Shown here in pieces: positions 1 to 11,200 of a DNA stretch of 64,000 bases. A program made the position numbers and the translations under genes. The DNA is taken from assembly GCA_038502055.1 (NCBI GenBank), contig JAXRKN010000011.1, positions 1 to 64,000 on the forward strand, in the 5' to 3' direction. The first letter of the stretch is position 1, and each line of letters starts with the position of its first letter. This DNA comes from Tanytarsus gracilentus (taxonomy: Eukaryota > Arthropoda > Insecta > Diptera > Chironomidae). The notes under the pieces were generated by a model. That model worked only from the letters and a program-made list of their open reading frames with translations. It did not search any database and was not told where the DNA came from.

Positions 1-390
1 ATTTTTCCAAAACCAGTTTTCGACCCCTAGTGCCAAGACATTACATTGTGCAATACCAAAACCTATACTTAAATGATAGGCCTAGTCAAACCCTACAAAC
101 TGGCGAAAACAGATTTGAAATCGGTTGATCCTACGAGGAGTTAGAGCCATTTAGGTCATCTTACTTTCTTACTTTCTTACTTTCTTACTTTCTTACTTTC
201 TCACTTTCTTACTTTCTTACGATCTTAGTGGGCGGCATATCTCAAGAACGGCTGGTCGGATTTGACTCGGGTTTGTGGCTAAAGATCGGGTTTTGGCTCT
301 AGTTGTGCAAGAAGTATTTAGTTTTGAGGTATGACCCTTCAAGGACCGTCCCTGAGTGCAAAAATGTCCTTTTTCATACAAATTTTCTCT
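1..390. repeat. Dispersed-repeat sequence with a short CTTACTTT-type tandem tract
   Basis: No coding potential is seen. Positions 161-221 are a simple tandem tract built on cttactttct-like 10-mers. The stretch around 80-110 (a 'ggcgaaaac' neighbourhood next to a 'taggccta' box) resembles 37165-37190 in the second minisatellite-bearing element, so this probably belongs to the same interspersed family. The left edge lies outside the window. Confidence 0.6.
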
Positions 391-1205
391 TATATGGCTT
401 CATGGGTATCGTTGAACTCGTAATTGCATTAGGAATCGAATGGCATTGATGATTTTTGAGGAGTGTCCATCATGGCCGGCCAGGAGTGCCACTAATGTCC
501 ATTTTTCAGAACTATGGCTTCATGGGTATCGTTGAACTCGTAATTTGACCAGGAATCGATTGGCATTGATGATTTTTGAGGAGTGTCCATCATGGCCGGC
601 CTGGATTGCCACTAATGTCCATTTTTCAGATATATGGCTTCATGGGTGTCGTTGAACTCGTCATTGCATCAGGAATCGATTGACATTGATGATTTTTGAG
701 GAGTGTCCATCATGGACGGCCAGGAGTGCCACTAATGTCCATTTTTCAGAACTATGGCTTCATGGGTATCGTTGAACTCGTCATTGCATCAGGAATCGAT
801 TGACATTGATGATTTTTGAGGAGTGTCCATCATGGACGGCCAGGAGTGCCACTAATGTCCATTTTTCAGATATATGGCTTCATGGGTATCGTTGAACTCG
901 TCATTGCATCAGGAATCGATTGACATTGATGATTTTTGAGGAGTGTCCATCATGGCCGGCCTGGAGTGCCACTAATGTCCATTTTTCAGAACTATGGCTT
1001 CATGGGTATCGTTGAACTCGTAATTTGACCAGGAATCGATTGGCATTGATAATTTTTGAGGAGTGTCCATCATGGCCGGCCTGGAGTGCCACTAATGTCC
1101 ATTTTTCAGAACTATGACTTCATGTATGCCGTTGAACTTGTGATTGGGCCAGGAATCGATTGGCATCGATGATTTTTGAGGAATTTCCGGCCAGGACTGC
1201 TACTA
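391..1205. repeat. 120-bp minisatellite, about 6.8 copies
   Basis: The phrase 'atggcttcatgggtatcg' recurs at 394, 514, 634, 754, 874, 994 and (diverged) 1114, an exact 120-bp period. Each unit also carries a GGCCGGCC-like palindrome (some copies read ggacggcc) and a 'ccactaatgtccattttt' block. Copies differ by a few substitutions and the last is truncated and diverged. The same unit occurs in inverted orientation at 36793-37080. There are no intervening unique spacers, so this is not a CRISPR-like array. Confidence 0.95.
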
Positions 1206-1234
1206 GAGTTTAAATATTACTTCAAAAAACCATG

Positions 1235-1530
1235 CTTTAATTCATAAAAATTGATATTTATCAGGTGTTTAATGTTTTAAAAGTTTCAAAACATTAAATT
1301 TACCTGAAAATACCTAATTATTTAAAAGGTATAAACAAAAATTGGTTATGAACAAAAAGATAAAACTTTTTATTATCAAAGAGTTTATTTTTTTATATCG
1401 TTAAAATTTTTAGAAAACAATGCAGGTATCAAGATTTTTGCCTCTTCTGATCATGGAAAGACTTCAATCTCGAGTTTAAAGATGTTCATACATCATTTTT
1501 TAACAAAATTATCGCTCCCTGTTAAATTAA
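1235..1530 (+). pseudogene. Decayed, internally deleted copy of the 133-aa gene unit at 13.8-14.8 kb
   Basis: Three blocks match the intact unit downstream in the same order. Positions 1235-1345 match 13835-13955, including a promoter-like 'aaaggtat(at)aaacaaaa' box. Positions 1415-1435 match the start-codon region at 14070-14105, sharing 'acaatg' and 'ggtatcaag'. Positions 1466-1527 match the 3' tail at 14714-14778, sharing 'aatctcgagtttaa' and 'cctgttaaat'. About 600 bp of coding sequence and intron are missing between the last two blocks. I infer a dead copy. Sequence identity was judged by eye. Confidence 0.6.
1262..1306. other. Hairpin: 11-bp perfect inverted repeat plus outer CAGGT/ACCTG
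   Basis: Tttaatgtttt at 1268-1278 is the exact reverse complement of aaaacattaaa at 1288-1298. Outer arms caggt (1262-1266) and acctg (1302-1306) extend the palindrome. It sits just upstream of the promoter-like box of the decayed copy. The matching place in the intact copy (13871-13928) keeps caggt/acct ends but a weaker stem. Confidence 0.7.
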
Positions 1531-2284
1531 AAAAATATTGCTCTTAAGCAAGTGTAATTAATTTTAAAACAGTTACAAATGATATTAAAATTTTATTTTA
1601 TTTAGTTGAATGACATGATAATTATCGTAATTTTAAGTTTCTCATAAATCGTTGATAAGTTTTTTGAAGTACTTGTACCTAATTTACTACCTGTAAACTT
1701 TTAAAAACATACGAAGATTTTGTTTTGATATTGTGTTAAAGATTATTGTGTTGAAGATTATTGTGTTAAAGATTATTTCATCATTCAAAACAAAAATCAG
1801 TTCAAGTCTAACATTCAAGCAGTGAACAGTTGAAAAATTGTACCTGTTGATTTTTGGAAGGTTTTTATTTTAAATCTATTGAAAGTTAATTGTGTTAGTG
1901 TTGAATTCAAAAAGGTTTTTGTCAAAACCAAATAAAAAGTGGTGTAATTCACAAAGTGAAGGTAAGCGTTAACTTACAATAATTATAATAGCAAAAACTT
2001 TTTTACCTGAGTTAAAGTTTTTAAGCTTTTTTTATTTCAATAATAATATTTCTTTTTTATTTCAGAACATAGAATTTTGAGCCAGTGCGACCAGAAAGAC
2101 AAGAAGACGAGAGTGAGAGACGACGACGACGAGAGTGAGAGACGACGACGACGAGAGTGAGAGACGAGGACGACGAAGAGAGCAACCCATACAGTATCAT
2201 AAACGTGGTGAGTGATTTTCATAGTTATTAAGTTAGTTTAGACTCTTTAATATCAAAATCTGGTGAAAAAGTAAAGTAAAAGTT
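1531..2284 (+). promoter_or_regulatory. Upstream region of the giant Helitron-like gene, with a probable 5'-UTR intron
   Basis: No coding sequence is supported. A 15-bp tandem (attgtgttRaagatt, three copies, 1730-1774) is present. A good donor (ggtaagc, GT at 1962) and acceptor (tttttatttcag, AG at 2064-2065) predict a 104-nt intron in the 5' leader. Positions 2105-2172 form a purine-rich tandem tract of gacgacgacgagagtgaga type units. Exact transcription start is not visible. Confidence 0.5.
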
Positions 2285-5200
2285 ATGAAGCGAAAAAAAT
2301 CTTTTCGCACTAAAAATTTAGTTAAAAAAAAGTTCATGAAAGTTCATCGAGAACATGTTGATGTTTTAGAAGAAAATAGAGTAAAGTCCGCTAGATTTCA
2401 GAAAGATAAATATAATAATGATTCAGATTTTAAAACTCAAAAGCTTAATTGTAATCGTAGATATAAGATTGAGAAAAAAGAAAAAGACCCAGATTTTGAT
2501 ACTAATGAAAATTTAAGATTAGCTAATCTTATGAAAGTAAAGTACGATAATGATCTAGAGCATAGGGTCGAAAAAATTAATTCAAGTCTTGATTATTTAA
2601 CAAAAAAGAAAGAAACAGACCCAAATTTTGAAATTAATGAAAATTTAAGATTAGCTAATCTTATGAAAGTAAAGTACGATAATGATTTAGAGCATAGGGT
2701 CGAAAAAATTAATTCAAGTCTTGATTATTTAACAAAAAAGAAAGAAACAGACCCAGATTTTGAAATTAAAGAAAAATTAAGATTAGCTAATCTTAAAAAA
2801 GTAAAGTACGATAATGATTTAGAGCATAGGGTTCAAAAAATTAATTCAAGTCTTGATTATTTAACAAAAAAGAAAGAAACAGACCCAAATTTTGAAATTA
2901 ATGAAAATTTAAGATTAGCTAATCTTATGAAAGTAAAGTACGATAATGATTTAGAGCATAGGGTCGAAAAAATTAATTCAAGTCTTGATTATTTAACAAA
3001 AAAGAAAGAAACAGACCCAAATTTTGAAATTAATGAAAATTTAAGATTAGCTAATCTTATGAAAGTAAAGTACGATAATGATTTAGAGCATAGGGTCGAA
3101 AAAATTAATTCAAGTCTTGATTATTTAACAAAAAAGAAAGAAACAGACCCAAATTTTGAAATTAATGAAAATTTAAGATTAGCTAATCTTATGAAAGTAA
3201 AGTACGATAATGATTTAGAGCATAGGGTCGAAAAAATTAATTCAAGTCTTGATTATTTAACAAAAAAGAAAGAAACAGACCCAAATTTTGAAATTAATGA
3301 AAATTTAAGATTAGCTAATCTTATGAAAGTAAAGTACGATAATGATTTAGAGCATAGGGTCCAAAAAATTAATTCAAGTCTTGATTATTTAACAAAAAAA
3401 AAAGAAACAGACCCAAATTTTGCTAAAAATGAAAATATTAGAGTAACTCGAATAATGAAAAAGAAATTTGATTCCAAAAAATTGCTTAAAGATAAAATTA
3501 AAGTTCATAAGTCTGAAATTCGTAAAGAAGTGAAAGATGTTAATTTAAATGTTCAAATGAGTTTTAGAAAAGCACATTCTAAAGATATTAATGCGGTTTT
3601 AAATAATAATGATAATGTTAATTGCGAATTAGATATTAAGAAAGCAAAAGTTTTGCTTAAATTTATTGAGGAACTTCGGGAAGTTCCGGAAATTGTTTGT
3701 TGTTGTTGCGAAGGATTATTTTTTAAAAATAATCCAAGTAAATTTGATTTGAATTCTTACCATATTAAGTATAATAAGAAAGCCAAGTACAGTAAAAAAG
3801 AAGATAGTCCTTCGGGGTTAAAGTTTCAATCTTACGTGATTAAAAATATAAAAGAGTTTAAAGAAAAGATTGTTGGAATAGATTCAGGCATGATTTGCTC
3901 AACTTGTTCAAAAAATTTAATTAACGGTAAAATTCCCTTGTTGAATCCCCAATGTGGAGTACGAAGGCCCGAATATTATAATCGGCCGGAAATACTTACA
4001 CGTGCAACTGATTTAGAAGCTCTTTTAGTAACTCCAGTTATTCCATTTATGCAAATCATGTCTCGAACTCCTTTCCAATTAAATCCTCAGTTATTTATTA
4101 AGGGCGCGGTTGTTAATATAGTTCCCGATATTTCGCACGTTCTTACTTTACTTCCCTTACGATTTAACGAAACTTCAGTTGTTCAATTAGATTTTAAACG
4201 TAAATTGAATCATGCCAGTTCTTTTTTATTTGACACCATAAGTGTAAAAAAAGTTTTTGATATATTACATTTTCTCTTGCAAACACCCCTTTATCAAAGA
4301 TATGGCATTCAAATTAATAATGATGCATTTAAAGATTATGATCCAAATTCCGTTTCTGATTTGTTAAATTTTATAGTCCCGGCTAAAGGCGAAAAGCCTA
4401 ATTATATACCCATTAATAATAGTAAGAATTCAAATCAAGTTAACGAAAAGAAAGATAAAGATAATGATAATTATAAAATTAGAGTAGAGAAGGAAGTGGA
4501 AAAAGATAAGCAAAGCGGTCAAAATGATGAAATTCACAAGAATCTTTTAATATTTCAAAATTACTTTTTTATTCAAAACGATAAAAAAGTTATATTTGAA
4601 TATAGATCAATGTCCTCATTGAATAGTCTTTTTCATGCATTTTTTGGTAGTTGCCAACTTGATTTAAAGTTTAAAGAATTGTTAAAACAAGAAAATTGTG
4701 AATTTTTGAAGTTTGTATGTGGTTGTTTAGACAGAAATATTTGGGATGAAATGGAATATTTAGTTTCAGAATGGGTTATTTTTATAAATCAAAAATTTCC
4801 AAAGACAATTCCCAATTTTTCTGAAAATCGCGATGATTTTAATACGTTTAAAGATATGAAATTTAATGCTGGGTTCATTTTAGAACAGTTTTTAGAACAC
4901 GATTTTTATTCATTTCGAAAGCAATTGTATTGTAATAATTGTAAAGTAGGGTTTTCACAAAAAACTTTTGCACTTTTTAAAGTTTTAAATGTTGATAAAG
5001 ATTTTAATAACACTTTGAGAAAACAGTTGCTTTCGTATGAATCTTTAAGTAAAGAAGAAATTGAAGCAATGAAAAATTGCATGGAATGTGGTTCAAATAA
5101 TTTAAAATCAGATAAAGTAGAGTTTAAATTGGAAGATATAATTTTAATTCATGTCGTAAATTCAGAAGCCATTAAAATTAACAAAACTTTTTATTCAAAT

Positions 5201-8200
5201 TTGTTCAACCACATTCCAATTCAGTTAAATTTGGGCGAAAATAATATTTTTGAGTTAAAGTTTTTGATTCACGAAGATGTGAAACAGGTAGTTCCATTCA
5301 TTAGACATGAAGATAAATTTATTGAATTAAATGATGTTCTTTTTGAAGAAAAATATGTAGATTCTAAAACTTTAAAAGTGAACCCAGTATTACTTGCATA
5401 TGTTAAAATAGATTCTAAATTAGTTTTTAAGACGAACGTTTCTCCTAAACCAAAATTGGATGAAATTGATGCATCCGATTTTGATTTAGAAGATTACGAA
5501 ATTAAAGAAATTAAGGATATTCACAATTTGCTTGAAAATTTACCTGAATTGCTACCTGAAGATTTTTTAGATAGTTTAAATGAAGAAAGAGATGAAGATG
5601 AAATCCTTTCCGATGAAGAGTTAGAAAATCCCGAAAAAAATGAACATATTTTAGTTTTTCCAAATGTTACTCAAGAAAGAATTCAAAATTACGTTAAAAA
5701 TCATAATCCAGATATTAAACAAGCTTTTAATGATGTTTTAGTAGTTGCTCCCGGTCAAGGCCTTAAGCCTGAGCCTGCTTGTAAATTTCTTGATTATGAT
5801 GCGATTTGTTTTCCAAAAGCTTATTGTGGATATCCTCAAGAATATGACGGCATTCATTATTCTTGTAGATTTATTTCGTATACTCGCGCTATTAGAAATG
5901 AAATAAACCATTGGGATAGATCGCGTTTTGGCCCGCGAGAAATTTTATTTAAATTTAAAGAAAAAGTTAAGAGAGATTTAGGCAGTGCCATTACTACTGC
6001 TTTACGTAAAACTAAAGCAGAAAACTTGACAAAGAAGGATATTAAAAATCCTGAGAAGATAGGGCATTTGATTTCCAAAAATATTGCATATAAAATTTTA
6101 CCTCAAGTTAGAACCAGTAATGAATATTTGTTAAAGAAAGAGCATAGAGCAAAGCAAATGATTCGTCAATTTGGACTATGCTCTTTCTTTTTTACCTTAA
6201 GTATATCAGAAGCAAATGCCCCAGAATTTTTAAAACAAGCTTATAAAAATATTTTCCATAAAGATATATCTCTCGTTGAAGCTAGTAATCTAAGTCAAGA
6301 TATTAAATCCCAGTTAGTTCGAGATGATCCTGTGCTAGCCACAGAGTTCATTAATCATCGGTCAAAAGCGTTTTTAAATTTTGTAAAAAATCCCAATGGT
6401 TTATTTGGTAAAAATTATGTTGATCATTTTATGTGTAGATCTGAAATTCAGATGAGGGGTTCAATTCATTATCATTATGTTTTGTGGTGTAAAGATGCGC
6501 CAGTTTTAATTCCATATCCTAAGACTTTAGATATTAAAGAAGAAAATGAAACCCGTGTTATTGATTTCTTAGATCAATTTGTTAGCACAAAGTTTTTAGA
6601 AAATAATCCAAATATGAAATTTCAAATTCATAGACATACCCATAGTTGTTATAAAAATAAGAGTAAAAAATGCCGGTTTCATTTTCCTCGCTATGTAGCT
6701 CATAGAACAATGATTTTATATCCCCATAAAGATCCAAAATTTATAACGAAAGAAAGACTAGCAATTTTAGTTAAAATTAAAGAAAAAATGAATTACTATA
6801 AGAAAAATAATGTCTTAGAATCATTCGATAAAATGTTAAGCGATTTAAATCTGAGTATGACTGAATATTACGATTGCATTAGATGCGAGGTTTTCAAAAT
6901 TTTAATTATTTACAAGAGGGAAACTAATGCGGTCATGGTTAATAATTATAATCCCATTTTGTTAGATAGTTTAGAAAATAACCATGACCTTCAATTTATA
7001 ATTGACGCTTATGCTGCAATTCATTATCTTTTCAAATATTGCTTAAAAGTAGATGAGGGTGTAAATTTTTTGATTGAAAAAGCAATAGAAGAATGTAGAA
7101 ACGGCAATAAGACTGTTCAAGAAACTTTTAAAAGTGTTGCAAATGTTTTCCATAATACCTCATGCATAAGCGTTCAGCAAGCTGTTCAAGAAATTAAGGG
7201 TTATTCAATTGTTTGTTTTAGTGAAGATGAAAAATTTATTAATACTAATTTGCCTCAAGATCGTTCATATTTAATCAAACCAGATGAAGAACTTGACTTA
7301 TTAGAAGATGATTCTAAAGACATTTATGTTAAAGGTTTTATTCAAGAATATGCTCAAAGACCCAAAGAATTAGAAAAGCTAACTTTAGCTGATTTTGCGG
7401 CTTGGTATTTTAAGACCAAGAAATCTAAAAAAAAGAATTTTAATTGTGATAATAATGAAGAAAGTTCAGGGGATGAAAATGATGAGCAAGAATTAGAAAA
7501 TGATAAAATTGCTAGTCTTTCTGAATTGTACAGTAAACGATCTCGCCCGAAAGTAATTCGATTTGTAAATTATAAGCAAGAATTTGATCCCAATAATTAT
7601 TATCGCGAAAAAGTAATGCTGTATCTCCCTTGGAGAGATGAAGAAAGAGATCTTTTAAATTTTGCTAAGGTTAGGGAAACTTTTGAAAAAAACAAAGATG
7701 AAATTTTTAACAAATATGCCGAATATAACGTTATAACTGAAGAATGTTTAGAAGCTCTTAAAGAACGGGTTCTTTCCAATTTAAGTTTTGAGAAACAAGA
7801 AGAAATTCAAAATTTTTTAGATGAGGGTTTGAGTGATAATGATGAAATTGATATTTATGAAGAGTTGGGAATTGCAAATGGGGAAAAAAAGTCTAAAAAG
7901 AAAATTTCTAAAGATAAAGATAAGGGGAAATCAGTTTATGCACTCAAACAACCTCCATTAATTAATAGAGTAAATTTGTGGGAAAGAATTTGTGGGTTAA
8001 ATGAAAAACAGCAAGAAATTGTTTTCCATATTTTCCATTTGATTAGTACTAAACAAGAAACTGATTGTGACAAGGGAACTAAAATCATTCTTCAGGGTAA
8101 AGCGGGTGTCGGTAAAACTTTTGTAATTAATGTTATAAATGAGTTAGTTAATGATTATTTCAATCGAATTGAGGGGACAGATTTTAAATCAAACAAGACT

Positions 8201-11200
8201 CTTTTGTGCGCTCCAACGGGGATTGCAGCATTTCTTATAAATGGCTTAACCATTCATAGTGCTTTTGCAATTGACACTAGATTTCGTAAACATATTGTTA
8301 AATTAAGTGATGATTTGATTGGTCTTATGCGTAAAGAACATAAAGATGTTAAAGTAATAATTGCGGATGAATATTCAATGATCTCTAGAAATTTAAGAAT
8401 TAATATGGATAAGAGGTGTAGAGAAATTTATGGCATTAATAATAAGAGTTTTGGGGGTAGAATTGTAATTTTTGCGGGCGATCTTTACCAATTACCCCCA
8501 GTTAATGATAAACCCATATATGCATTTAGTGATTATAATAATGTTAATGATTTCCTTTTCGATCAAGTTTGGTATGAATTTGAATTTTTTGAATTAAATG
8601 AAGGGGTACGTCAAAAAAATAAAGTTTATCAAGCCCTTTTAGATGATTTTGCTCTCGGTAAATTAAGTAAAGAACATGCTAATTTTTTAAAGAAAAGAAT
8701 TTTTAAATCTGAAAAAGACGTACCCGAAGATGCTATATGGGTTTATTATAGTAATAAAGAAGTAAATGAATTTAATGAAAATAAATTTGCTAAAGCCCCA
8801 GGTCCCTCTTATGAATCAATTGCCATAGATACTGTACATATTGCCGATAGTAAAGATAAAGAAAATAATTGTAAGAATTCAATTGAAGCTAACAAGAAAG
8901 AAATTGCGAAAGAATATGCCAAAGATAAGAGTCAAAACACAAAAATGCGATATAAGTTAGTTTTAAAATGCGGTCTTAGATATAAGTTAACTTCCAATGT
9001 AAGTGTTGCCGATGGCTTAGCAAAATCGGCAATGGGTACATTGAGAAGAATCGATTTTGACAAACAAACAAATAACCCTGCCATAGTTTGGTTAGAATTT
9101 CAATATTCTAATGTCGGTCTTGTAGCGAGACAGTCATGTTTAGAGTTTATGAAAGAAAATAAGATTTCCGAAAAGTTAGTCCCATTAAAATTTTATTCAG
9201 AAACAATAACTGATGCTTTTAATATCTCTATTAAAATCCATCATGAAACAATTAGAAAACAATTTCCAATTACTCTTTGTGAGGCTAGCACTTTGCATAG
9301 TACTCAGGGGCTAACTTTAAATAAAATTTGCATAGATAGTAGAAAGCGAGAACTTTCTACGGCATTAGGTTATGTTGGTTTGTCAAGATGCGATTATGAG
9401 GGGTTATATCTTCTTGGTAAAATCCCTGAACCAAAATCCAGATCCCAAACTTTAGTTAATGAAATGTATAGATTAAGAAATGCGGCCCAATTAAAATTAT
9501 CTTTTTATAATTTTGAGCAGGATCTCGGGGTTAAAATTGTGTATCATAATGTAAATTCTTATAAAGCTCATGGAATGAATGTTAACGCTTTAAATTGGTA
9601 TTGGAAAGCCGATATCATAATTTTATCTGAAACCAATGTGTTTAGTTCTGAAGAAGTTAAAGTTCGTAATGATTTTAAAGTAGTTTTTCCGTTAAAAGAA
9701 AGTTTAAATCAAAGTAAAAAGCGTTCCATGGGCTTAATAATTATGTGTAGAAATAGTTGTAGTATTAAGAACCTCTCTGAACCAAATATTATAAGTAATG
9801 CTAAAAATACGTATCATATCGATTTGAGATCATTTGAAGTTGAAAATTTCCTAATTATTACTGGTTATTGTTCTCCCAAAGCGCCAATTGAAAAATTAAA
9901 AATTGAATTTTTAAGATTATTAAAAAATAAGCCAGAAAATTTTGAAGTAACTTTAATGGGTGATTTCAATCAAGATTTGAAAAAATTGCAAAACAGTAAC
10001 TCTTTCCATAAATTATTAATAGATAAAAACTTGATCAATTTACTTAATGATTCAATAACTAATAATGCCGGTTCTCAAATTGATATTGTTTTTTCTACCT
10101 GCAAAAGTAGTTATGCCGGTACATTTGCTTCTTATTTTTCTGATCATTTTGCAATTTTCTTTCAAACTTCCATTGATCCCCATAAACTTTCCGTTAAAGA
10201 TAAAGAGTTTTTCATAAATCTAAGTAAGAAATCAAATGATCTTAAATCGAAAGATGAAGTTTTAGTAATTCCTTTTAAACATGATGTTATTAAACCCGAA
10301 AATATTAAAACCGGTATCTTGGGAAATGTTTTGTTTAAAAATGAGATTAGTTCTAAAGTAAATGTAAATGGAAGGTTGCAAAACGTTAAATTTTACAATT
10401 TGAGTTCTTTCAACTCAGTTTTAAGTTCTTTTCTTGCTCTTTATAACTACACTAAAGTTTTTCAATCGCTTGTTCAAGGTTTAGAAATGGAATATCCTTT
10501 TTTCAAATTTGTCTTAGATATTAATGAAAATATTAATAATTTTAAATTTAATAAGAGTAAAGAGTGGATTAAATTTTTAATAGAACATTTCCCAAATACT
10601 TGTAATGAAATTTTTAATAATAGTAAAGATATGAGTAATGAACTTTTTTCAATAGTTGTAAACTTTTTGACAAATTGGCAAATTTTATTTGATAAAGTAG
10701 ATCATGCATGGGTGTCTTGGGAAAGGAAATTAGTTAAATGTGTTCCATGTTTGAATGTCTCAGATCTAAAGCAAGAAACAATGATTGAATTGAAGCTTTC
10801 TAAATCCGAGTTGACCTCCAATTTGGAATCTAAAATTCAATCTTTAGTTTTATCCAACCCTTTTATTTGTAATAATTGTGGAAGTGAAATTGAAACAAAT
10901 TTATCAATGATTGTATTTTCTCCTTTAATTCTTGTAAATATTTTGTTAACTGACAAACTAGATTCAAAAGTTTCAATTGATAAAATTCCAAGAAGAATTG
11001 TTTTAAATAATAATAGTTATGAATTAAAGATAGTTCTTTGCAAAGTTAATAATCATCCAAAATCTTTTTATAGAATAGTTGATAATGATTTTCTTGAAAT
11101 GGATGATAAATCAAATTTTGAAACAGTTTTAAAAAATTGCAAAGAATTAGTTGAAGTTAAAATTTTGATGTTTATTAAATGCGAAAGTCAGTTGTTAGAA

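Noticed and set aside
391..1205. Regularly spaced 120-bp repeats as a possible CRISPR-like array
   Set aside because: The units are contiguous with no unique spacers, and the DNA is eukaryotic; this is a minisatellite.
2037..2222. Minus-strand 61-aa frame rich in Ser/Arg
   Set aside because: It is the reverse reading of the GACGAC/GAGA tandem tract in the leader of the giant gene.
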